From Desulfobacterales bacterium (GTDB taxonomy: Bacteria; Desulfobacterota; Desulfobacteria; Desulfobacterales; Desulfobacteraceae), in assembly GCA_022361315.1 (NCBI GenBank), contig JAKSBB010000366.1, positions 1 to 14,704 on the forward strand: a stretch of DNA of 14,704 bases. The letters run 5' to 3'. Numbering within the stretch: the first letter of the stretch is position 1; each line of letters opens with the position of its first letter. The translations under genes and the position numbers were made by a program. Below, one piece after another: positions 6,346 to 12,744 of this stretch. Below the pieces are notes generated by a model that was not told the DNA's origin, ran no database searches, and was given only the letters and a program-made list of their open reading frames with translations.

Positions 6346-7212
6346 TCAGATTAAAGGATCAACAAAAAACACAGCCGTAGCTGTCAGCCCTTTCTGCCGC
6401 TTGTTCAATTGATTGTCGGATGCAAGCCCTTCCAAATAGGTTCGGATGACCGGCTCAAGTTCTTCCTCCGGTCTGCCGCTCACCCGGGTGAAAAAGGCCA
6501 ATTGGTTATCCAGCTCCTTCTCCAGGCTGACGTTCTGGTCCCATTCCACCACATCAAAATTCACATCCGGAAACAATCCCTTTGAGATGAGCAGATTGAT
6601 CTTATAAAGGATGCTCTGGGGCTTGTCGTCCAGCGGACGGTCCATGATTTTCTGCCAAAGATCCGTCATGATCGGATGTTGCCGCCGTGCCGCCCATCCC
6701 CGTATGGCGCAGCCCCGGGATGAACAGCGGATCATCTTGTCAAAGGCCTCTGGGGTTGCCACCCCCGGCGACATGAACGCCACCACCAGGTCAAAGGCAT
6801 TTTCCCAGCCCCGCTCCCGGATATCCACCTCGTGCCAGTCCTCCTGAAGCAGGGTCACCCGGTCTTCCAGGGACGTCGGCAAATCTGCCCGGACCCGGTC
6901 CAGCATCCCGGTTGAAAAATCAATGGCTGTCACCTGTGCCCCCTGCTCTGCCAGGGCAATGGCCAGCATCCCGGTGCCGCAACCGATATCCAGCACCCGC
7001 ATCCCCTCAAACAGCAGCCCCTTACCTTTAAGCAGGCTGAGCACCTTATCCTGACGCCGGTCCCTGACCTCTTTTTTATTCCGGTTATAGGTGGCGGACG
7101 CCTTGTCCCAGTATTCCGGTGTGGCAAACCCTTTGTGAACGGCATAGGTATCCCCGTCCGTATCCCCGGTCCAGACATCCGTCCAGAATTTCTCTGTGAA
7201 TATATTCCCCAT
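6346..7212 (-). CDS. Class I SAM-dependent methyltransferase
   Basis: Cytoplasmic Rossmann-fold methyltransferase of 288 residues. Motif I, VLDIGCGTG (73-81), binds S-adenosylmethionine; the AIDFS acidic position (96-100) contacts the ribose; LLQEDW (121-126) is the third conserved strand; LVVAFMSPG (142-150) follows, where substrate-orienting residues usually lie. The N-terminal 70 residues are charged and probably form a lid. The C-terminal 130 residues are not recognisable and may set substrate choice. GGAAG lies 7 bases before the ATG. It is a single gene facing the porin and is divergent from the sensor operon; a dyad upstream (7254-7280) may regulate it. The substrate (small molecule, tRNA or protein) cannot be told from sequence. 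Confidence 0.85.
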   Translation of the reverse strand: MGNIFTEKFWTDVWTGDTDGDTYAVHKGFATPEYWDKASATYNRNKKEVRDRRQDKVLSLLKGKGLLFEGMRVLDIGCGTGMLAIALAEQGAQVTAIDFSTGMLDRVRADLPTSLEDRVTLLQEDWHEVDIRERGWENAFDLVVAFMSPGVATPEAFDKMIRCSSRGCAIRGWAARRQHPIMTDLWQKIMDRPLDDKPQSILYKINLLISKGLFPDVNFDVVEWDQNVSLEKELDNQLAFFTRVSGRPEEELEPVIRTYLEGLASDNQLNKRQKGLTATAVFFVDPLI

Positions 7213-7253
7213 TTCTTTCTTCCAAAATTTCTTGGGTTATTCGTTAATCATAT

Positions 7254-7280
7254 TTGCCTAAGCAGGTTATACTCAGGCAA
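7254..7280. promoter_or_regulatory. Inverted repeat upstream of the methyltransferase
   Basis: TTGCCTAAG (7254-7262) and CTCAGGCAA (7272-7280) are inverted copies with one mismatch around a 9-base spacer; CCTAAC follows directly at 7281. Read on the minus strand it contains TTAGGTTGCC, which recalls DtxR-type iron boxes. It lies about 40 bases upstream of the methyltransferase start and 130 bases from the sensor operon. Operator role is inference. Confidence 0.45.
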
Positions 7281-7360
7281 CCTAACATGGTCCACCGGTA
7301 AAACACCACGGTGAAATCGACGCATGCCTTCACTTTTTAGGTGGCAAAAGAGATATTGGC

Positions 7361-7369
7361 TGGTATACT
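7361..7369 (+). promoter_or_regulatory. Extended -10 promoter of the sensor operon
   Basis: TGGTATACT (7361-7369) is an extended -10 element (TGn before TATACT). The -35 region (around 7341-7346, GTGGCA) is weak, as is common with extended -10 promoters. It places transcription start near 7376, about 33 bases before the first binding-protein gene. Confidence 0.5.
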
Positions 7370-7408
7370 CCTCTCCATAACCGTAAAGATTAATTCGCAA
7401 GCCGGACA

Positions 7409-8560
7409 GTGAACAGGAAAATTATGCGTCTTCTGTTGTGGGTTGTTATCATCATTTTTTATACGGGCACGATCGCTTTGGCAGCCCCCTCCCAAACAAA
7501 AACCGGGTTGCCAACGGTTCGTGTCGGGGCGGTTTTCTCCATCACGGGTCCTGCGGCCGTAACCAATGGTCCCTCCTTAAGCGGAATCCGGCGGGCAATA
7601 GATGAGTTGAACCTCAGGGGAGGTATCCTTGGACACCAGGTAGAACTCCTGGAATTTGACAACAGGAGTACCCCGCTGGGGTCAAAAACGGCAGCCGAAG
7701 CAGCCGTTGCCGCCGGTGTTATTACCGTATTCGGGGCCGCTTACAGTTCACATTCCCTGGCCATGGCTCCTGTCCTTCAATCCGCCCGGATTCCCATGCT
7801 GTCCCCTGTCTCCACCATTCCCCGCCTCACAAGGATGGGAAATTACATTTTCAGGGTCTGTTACAACGATCTGTTTCAGGGCCGGGTGATGGCCGCCTTT
7901 GCCATCGAGTATATGAAATCAAAAACAGCGGGTATTTTGATCAACGCCGACAGTTCATTCAGCGAAACATTGGGAGACCGGTTCAATAAGGACTTCACGG
8001 CAATGGGGGGACAGGTCCTGTTCATCCGGCACTATCTGGAAAAATCCGTGGATTTTTCCGATGCCATACGGATCATGGGCAGCGCCTCCCCGGATATTCT
8101 TATATTGCCCGGCCATGTGAAAGACTCCGGAACCATTATAAAACAGGCAAGACAGAAAGGAATAAATGCCCCTTTTATCGGCGGTGACGGCTGGAGCGAC
8201 CTTATGTATGAGCCTGCCGGAAGTTTTCTGGCTGGGAGTTATTACACCACCCAGTGGCATCCAAATTTTCCGGGAGAAAAGAGCCGGCAATTTGTGGCCA
8301 GATATAAAAAGAACGGATGGTTTCTGAATCCGGGATCCGCCCTGGCAGAAGATTGTGTGTTTCTGTTTGCCGACGCCCTAGCACGGGCCGGCGGATTTCA
8401 CACCGAGGCAATACGGGATGCCATTGCCGGAACAACATATTTTAACGGAGTGACGGGGCAAATCCGCTTTGATGAGAACGGTGACACGGTTAAGCCGGCT
8501 GTGATTCTCAAATTTGGCACCGATGGGTCTGAATATATAAAGACGGTTCATCCGGACTGA
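7409..8560 (+). CDS. Periplasmic ligand-binding protein, LIV type (first copy)
   Basis: Type I periplasmic binding protein of the branched-chain amino acid family (Peripla_BP_6-like), 383 residues. A signal peptide with a basic start and strong hydrophobic core ends at ALA before Ala26. Seen: VGAVFSITGPAA at the start of lobe 1, DELNLRGGILGHQVELLEFD (65-84), SSHSLAMAPVLQSARIPMLS (113-132) and GGDGW (258-262) near the hinge. It is a close paralogue of the next gene, with long identical stretches (DNRSTPL, SSHSLAMAPVLQ, RIPMLSP). No permease or ATPase gene follows; a histidine kinase does, so it may present a ligand to a sensor rather than feed a transporter. The start is uncertain: GTG 7409 gives a better basic N-terminus, while ATG 7424 has AGGA 5 bases upstream. 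The ligand is unknown. Confidence 0.88.
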   Translation: MNRKIMRLLLWVVIIIFYTGTIALAAPSQTKTGLPTVRVGAVFSITGPAAVTNGPSLSGIRRAIDELNLRGGILGHQVELLEFDNRSTPLGSKTAAEAAVAAGVITVFGAAYSSHSLAMAPVLQSARIPMLSPVSTIPRLTRMGNYIFRVCYNDLFQGRVMAAFAIEYMKSKTAGILINADSSFSETLGDRFNKDFTAMGGQVLFIRHYLEKSVDFSDAIRIMGSASPDILILPGHVKDSGTIIKQARQKGINAPFIGGDGWSDLMYEPAGSFLAGSYYTTQWHPNFPGEKSRQFVARYKKNGWFLNPGSALAEDCVFLFADALARAGGFHTEAIRDAIAGTTYFNGVTGQIRFDENGDTVKPAVILKFGTDGSEYIKTVHPD

Positions 8561-8601
8561 ACCATTGAAACGATAGAAACCATAGTGATGAAGGGTAACA
8601 A

Positions 8602-9726
8602 ATGAAGAAAGCAACCTGGTGGCTTTTGGCAACAATGCTGATTTTTCTGGGGATCAACACACCCGGGTTCTGTCAATCCGTGACAATCGCGTCTATTTTT
8701 GCAAAAACCGGCAAGGCTGCCAAGGGGAATCGTACCGCCATTGAAGGGGTACGGTTTGCGGTGAAAAAACTAAATGAACGGGGCGGCGTTCTGGGGCGCC
8801 CCATCCGCATCATAGAGTACGACAACCGGAGCACCCCGCTTCATTCCAAAAAGGCAGCAAGCCAGGCTGTAAAGGATGGTGTATCCGCCGTGATCGGGGC
8901 AAACTGGAGTTCCCATTCACTGGCCATGGCCCCGGTCCTCCAGGCCGCCCGGATTCCTATGTTATCTCCCTACTCCACCAATCCGGCCGTCACCCCGGTG
9001 GGAGACTACATCTTCCGTCTCTGTTTTCTGGACTCCTTTCAGGGGCGGCTCATGGCCGCATTTGCCGCGCGGGATATGGCCGTGCACACCGCTGCTGTTC
9101 TTGTCAATGCCGACAGCCGTTACAGTGACGGTCTGGCCAATTTTTTCGAAACCTATTTCACCGGGTTTGGCGGTAACATTCTCCTGAAAGAGGCCTATTT
9201 AACGGATACGGATAATTTCACCCCCCTGCTTCAAAAAATAAAGGGGCTGAATCCCGACATTCTCTTTTTACCCGGAAATATTGTTGATGCAGGGCGGGCC
9301 ATCAAACAGGCCAGGGCCATGGGCATCACCATCCCGGTCCTGGGTGGCGACGGTTTCAGCGCAAAAATGTACGAGTATGCAGGCGCAGCCCTTGCGGACA
9401 CATACTTTTCAGTCCATTGGCACCCGGAGAATGAGAATCCTGAAAGCCGCTCATTTGCGAAAGAGTTCACTCAGGTCATGGGGTCGAATCCAACGGCCGG
9501 GACAGCCCTGGCCTTTGATGCCGTTTTTCTATATGCGGATGCCGTGACACGGGCGGGATCCCCGGATCCTGAAAAAGTCCGAGAGGCCCTGGCCGATACC
9601 CGGGACTTTGAGGGAATCACCGGTGCCATCCGGTTTGACGAGAACCGTAACCCTATGAAATCCGCAAGCATCCTTAAGTTCACCCCGGATAAACTCGTTT
9701 ATCTGAAAACCGTTTCCCCCTGGTAA
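8602..9726 (+). CDS. Periplasmic ligand-binding protein, LIV type (second copy)
   Basis: Paralogue of the preceding gene, 374 residues, same two-lobe fold. A signal peptide (MKKATWW then a hydrophobic stretch) ends near PGFC; the Cys is not in a proper lipobox context, so a soluble periplasmic protein is more likely than a lipoprotein. Shared landmarks: DNRSTPL (74-80), SSHSLAMAPVLQAARIPMLS (103-122), YIFRLC, FQGRLMAAFA, and GGDGF near the hinge. The HWHPE segment matches QWHP in the first copy. Differences fall between these blocks, consistent with divergence in ligand. It starts 41 bases after the first copy with AAGGG upstream, and ends 9 bases before the kinase gene, so the three genes are one transcript. 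No transporter genes are nearby. Confidence 0.9.
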   Translation: MKKATWWLLATMLIFLGINTPGFCQSVTIASIFAKTGKAAKGNRTAIEGVRFAVKKLNERGGVLGRPIRIIEYDNRSTPLHSKKAASQAVKDGVSAVIGANWSSHSLAMAPVLQAARIPMLSPYSTNPAVTPVGDYIFRLCFLDSFQGRLMAAFAARDMAVHTAAVLVNADSRYSDGLANFFETYFTGFGGNILLKEAYLTDTDNFTPLLQKIKGLNPDILFLPGNIVDAGRAIKQARAMGITIPVLGGDGFSAKMYEYAGAALADTYFSVHWHPENENPESRSFAKEFTQVMGSNPTAGTALAFDAVFLYADAVTRAGSPDPEKVREALADTRDFEGITGAIRFDENRNPMKSASILKFTPDKLVYLKTVSPW

Positions 9727-9735
9727 TCCCGGAGC

Positions 9736-11622
9736 ATGATGCAGTTTACCCTGAGGCATAAGATAAACGCCGCCATTATCATCACCTTCTCGCTGATAGC
9801 GGTATTGTTTGCATTCATCCATTATCCCCTTCAAAACCTTCGCCTGAAACGGGCAATCGGCAACGTAGAACTTCTCTTGACCACCCTGGTGGAAAGGGAT
9901 ACCGAGCAATTGGCCAATGAGATTTTTGATGCCCGCATCACGGCTGCCGGTATCCGGCTGGCCCAGATGCTCACGGTGGAAGGCATCGTCAGTATCAGAT
10001 TATTTGACCGGAACGGCAATCAACTGACATCCCAGGGCACGGTGAAGTCCCCGGAACAGATAACACCGGAGATCCGGTCAGAACTCAGTACGCAACATCA
10101 TATCCGGCAGACCTTTCACCGGGGAGAAAAGGTCCTGGTGTATACCAAATCCATTAAATTCCTCGATGAGGTTTTCGGTTTTATCCGTATTCACTACACC
10201 CTGGCCCAGGTGGAAAAAGAACAGCGGGTGTTTCTTTTTGTAACCGCCGGCGTCCTGGGGGCTGTGCTTCTGGTGATGCTCATCGTTTTAAACTGGATTC
10301 TATCCCGGGCCATTCTTCGTCCGGTCAGGGACCTGAGGGACGCCACCCGGTTCATTGTCCGGGGCAACCTTGACAAAGAAATATTGATAACACGGGGAGA
10401 TGAACTGGGCGAACTGGCCGACAGCTTTGAAAAAATGCGGGATGCGGTAAAGGAGAAGATAGCCGATCAGGAGCGCCTGACCGATCTGATCTCAAATATC
10501 ATTAACTCCATGCCCTCGGCATTGATCGGCGTGGATGAAAACCTGCGAATAACACAGTGGAACCGGGCGGCAGAAGATGCATTCGGTATCAGCCGGGATA
10601 AGGTTATAGGCCTGAGAATCGATCGGGCCGTTGCGGATTCCGGCATTGATATACAGTCCCTGTCCCATAGTATAACCACCCGGGAAAGCCAGCATCTGCA
10701 CAAACAATTACGCACCCGTAACGGCCGGTCCGTGCATGAGGATGTGACGATTTACCCCCTAAGCCGGAACCGTCCCGGGGGCGCGGTGATCCGCATCGAC
10801 GATGTCAGTGAAAAGGTACGGATGGAAGAAGTCATCATCCAGAGCGAAAAAATGCTGTCCGTGGGCGGCCTAGCGGCGGGTATGGCCCATGAGATAAACA
10901 ACCCCCTGGCCGGTATGATTCAAAACGCCTCATTGGTATCCAACCGGCTCACAGACACGCGGATGCCCGGCAATGTCCGTGCTGCCCAATCCCTGGGAAC
11001 GGAGATGGAAGTCATCCGGGATTTTATGGAGCTTCGGGGAATTCCAGGCATGCTGGAGGCCATTAACACCACGGGGCAACGTGCTGCCGATATTGTCTCC
11101 AACATGCTCAGTTTTTCCAGACGGGGGGATGAGCGGCGTGACCATCACGCCATGGCCGACCTGATGAACAAAACCCTGGACCTTGCCATGACGGCGGATT
11201 ACGATTTAAAGAAACGTCTGGATTTCCGTCAGATTAAAATCAACAGGAGTTACGATGATGTCCCGCTTATCCGCTGTGACGGGTCAAAACTGCAACAGGT
11301 TCTTCTGAACATATTGCGTAACGGCGCACAGGCCATGCATGCCCATGACACCCAAGCTCCCGGGTTTGATATCAGAATACTCTACGATCGAGATCGCGGT
11401 TTTGTGATCACGGAAATATCAGATAACGGACCCGGCATGGACGAGAACATCAGAAAAAGAGTATTTGAACCCTTTTTCACCACAAAGGAAGTGGGGGTGG
11501 GAACTGGCCTGGGCCTCTCTGTCTCCTATTTTATCATCACCGAGGATCACGGCGGGTTTATGGAGGTCAGTTCCGATCCGGGCCTGGGCGCCACCTTTAC
11601 CATTGGACTGCCTGTGGAATAA
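9736..11622 (+). CDS. Membrane sensor histidine kinase (HAMP-PAS-HisKA-HATPase)
   Basis: Inner-membrane two-component sensor, 628 residues. Order: membrane segment 1 (about 11-30); periplasmic domain of about 135 residues, perhaps Cache-like (RLFDRNGN, then GFIRIHYTL); membrane segment 2 (165-189); HAMP (190-243); PAS (about 247-360, with PSALIGVDENLRITQWNRAAEDAFG); HisKA with phospho-acceptor His385 in GMAHEINNPLAGM; ATPase with N box NILRNGAQAM (525-534), G1 DNGPGM (563-568), F box FEPFFTTK and G2 GTGLGL (589-594). There is no receiver domain and no response regulator in the window. It lies 9 bases after the second binding-protein gene, so those proteins probably present ligand to its periplasmic domain. 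The stretch from His385 to RAADIV is about 64 residues, longer than usual. ATG 9739 may be the true start, since GGAG at 9731-9734 is too close to 9736. Confidence 0.93.
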   Translation: MMQFTLRHKINAAIIITFSLIAVLFAFIHYPLQNLRLKRAIGNVELLLTTLVERDTEQLANEIFDARITAAGIRLAQMLTVEGIVSIRLFDRNGNQLTSQGTVKSPEQITPEIRSELSTQHHIRQTFHRGEKVLVYTKSIKFLDEVFGFIRIHYTLAQVEKEQRVFLFVTAGVLGAVLLVMLIVLNWILSRAILRPVRDLRDATRFIVRGNLDKEILITRGDELGELADSFEKMRDAVKEKIADQERLTDLISNIINSMPSALIGVDENLRITQWNRAAEDAFGISRDKVIGLRIDRAVADSGIDIQSLSHSITTRESQHLHKQLRTRNGRSVHEDVTIYPLSRNRPGGAVIRIDDVSEKVRMEEVIIQSEKMLSVGGLAAGMAHEINNPLAGMIQNASLVSNRLTDTRMPGNVRAAQSLGTEMEVIRDFMELRGIPGMLEAINTTGQRAADIVSNMLSFSRRGDERRDHHAMADLMNKTLDLAMTADYDLKKRLDFRQIKINRSYDDVPLIRCDGSKLQQVLLNILRNGAQAMHAHDTQAPGFDIRILYDRDRGFVITEISDNGPGMDENIRKRVFEPFFTTKEVGVGTGLGLSVSYFIITEDHGGFMEVSSDPGLGATFTIGLPVE

Positions 11623-11640
11623 TTGCTACAGAGTAATGCC

Positions 11641-11672
11641 ACGGGACCTGATCAGCCACGTCCGTTTCTTTA
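11641..11672 (+). terminator. Weak candidate terminator after the kinase
   Basis: ACGGGAC (11641-11647) can pair with GTCCGT (11660-11665) with one bulged base, followed by TTTCTTTATTT. The stem is short and the loop long, so this is a low-confidence end for the sensor operon. Confidence 0.3.
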
Positions 11673-11879
11673 TTTGGATTCACCGTCTTTTTTATTAGAT
11701 TTATTACGGATATGATTTATCAGAATATAAAGAACAGCGACCATGATAAAAACAAATCCGAGACTGACAATCGGAGAGTTTGAGTGTATCACATCTGAGG
11801 CCCCTGCTGCTTCATCAGTCGCAAATGCCAATTGTGGGAAAAAAAGAAGTATATTAAAAAGGTATTTTATTATTTTCAT
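11670..11879 (-). CDS. Small membrane protein, function unknown
   Basis: A 69-residue protein not recognised as a known family. It has a signal-peptide-like start (MKIIKYLFNILLFFPQLAFA), a short polar stretch (TDEAAGASDVIHSNSP), one membrane segment (IVSLGFVFIMVAVLYILI) and a basic tail (NHIRNKSNKKDGESK). That shape, with signal peptide, periplasmic linker, anchor and cytoplasmic basic tail, is typical of small single-pass accessory subunits. A strong ribosome site (AGGAGAGGGC just before the ATG) supports translation. It follows the 74-residue ORF on the same strand after a 47-base gap and converges on the kinase gene. The region is more AT-rich than its surroundings. Confidence 0.6.
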   Translation of the reverse strand: MKIIKYLFNILLFFPQLAFATDEAAGASDVIHSNSPIVSLGFVFIMVAVLYILINHIRNKSNKKDGESK

Positions 11880-11926
11880 GCCCTCTCCTGAGGCTGCCCG
11901 AATCAGGACCGACCCGGTGGAATCTT

Positions 11927-12151
11927 CTATTTTGGTTCAGTTTGCTGATCATTGCCTATACATTCGTACAAATCACAAGCACTAGATTGTTTCTTAACCA
12001 GAAATATTAATACTTTGTTTGATCGTATAATACAATTCGGGGTAGCTCCTTCCGACCTGCCATCCCCATACCTCAAATATTTACATGTCTGGCAAGTCCC
12101 TGTTTGACCAGGGATGTAATCGGGGAAGAGGGTGTTGGTTTTCGCGTTCAT
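11927..12151 (-). CDS. Small cysteine-rich protein, function unknown
   Basis: A 74-residue ORF with five cysteines in the pattern C-x2-C (CQTC, residues 20-23), Cys40, then a C-x4-C pair (CDLYEC) after a hydrophobic strand (KVLIFLV). Such spacing could hold zinc or an iron-sulfur centre. There is no signal peptide. The ribosome site is weak (GGGGA about 8 bases before the ATG). It may be co-transcribed with the small membrane protein downstream. No family is recognised; the ordered cysteines argue for a real gene, while the short length and AT-rich context argue for caution. Confidence 0.45.
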   Translation of the reverse strand: MNAKTNTLFPDYIPGQTGTCQTCKYLRYGDGRSEGATPNCIIRSNKVLIFLVKKQSSACDLYECIGNDQQTEPK

Positions 12152-12357
12152 TATATAATCCCCGGGGAATCAGCTGATTTCATTCAATAATACCCTGTGA
12201 TCTTCTTTCTTATCAATTCCAAGCTAAGCCAAAGTGGTTTTAGGATCTGGATGTTTATTTATTTCAACATATCTCGTCTATTTTCAACAATCGATTTTGC
12301 TCTGCATTTTTCTTCCGGGCATTTTTATACAATCCTGTCATCATTAGTGGTTCCGCC
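12152..12357. other. AT-rich gap with no recognised gene
   Basis: About 200 AT-rich bases between the small cysteine-rich ORF and the transposase remnant. No convincing hairpin, promoter or coding pattern was seen. It may contain the left flank of the decayed IS91-type element, but no IS end could be defined. Confidence 0.4.
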
Positions 12358-12702
12358 ATGGCCCAAACCGCAATACATATTTTTGATATTTATCAACAGC
12401 ACGCCCCTAAGGCAAGCGCATACTATCAGTGTATCGAAAATCATTTCGAAGAACTTGAACGGATTTGGGACAGCATGTATGCAACCCGATTAGACTTCTG
12501 GCGGACATACGTCATGACTATAATTCTTAAAAACTTGGATTGCGGGGATCTCCATATGAAGTTTACCAGGGGCCGATGCAAGGTAATCAAAGCCTATTTG
12601 AGATCATCCGCTCCTGATGGCAGCACTGTCCCGCGGCTCCAGCATTGCGGTTCAGACTTACGACGCATAATCCAGGCCGCTATGGGCATACCGTCCGTTT
12701 GA
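12358..12702 (+). pseudogene. IS91-family transposase N-terminal remnant
   Basis: The first 75 or so residues read like the start of an IS91-type (HUH, Y2) transposase: IFDIYQQHAPKASAYYQCIE, then NHFEELERIWDSMYATR, FWRTYVM and DCGDLHMKF followed by R-C-K. In intact members the last Cys opens a zinc ribbon, and the catalytic domain follows. Here the match stops at that Cys (about 12576), and the frame runs on as unrelated sequence (VIKAYLRSSAPDGS and so on) to a stop at 12702. The whole catalytic part is missing. No matching element ends were identified. It lies 42 bases from the end of the convergent kinase gene, so an old insertion followed by deletion is likely. Confidence 0.7.
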
Positions 12703-12744
12703 GTTGAGTGATATGGGGTAAACCATTGTCCCCTTGATGCGGTC

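Noticed and set aside
7291..7314. CACCG / CGGTG inverted words before the sensor operon
   Set aside because: Arms are only five bases and common by chance at this composition.
7341..7360. Possible sigma54 promoter (GTGGCA, then TTGGC)
   Set aside because: The GG to GC spacing is several bases too long for a -24/-12 promoter; the extended -10 at 7361-7369 is a better candidate.
8659..8679. Lipobox in the second binding protein (PGFC)
   Set aside because: The residues before Cys do not fit the usual L-[AS]-[GA]-C pattern, so a lipoprotein call is not supported.
12197..12493. 98-codon plus-strand frame overlapping the transposase remnant
   Set aside because: The IS91-like residues are in the other frame, starting at 12358; this frame has no recognisable content.
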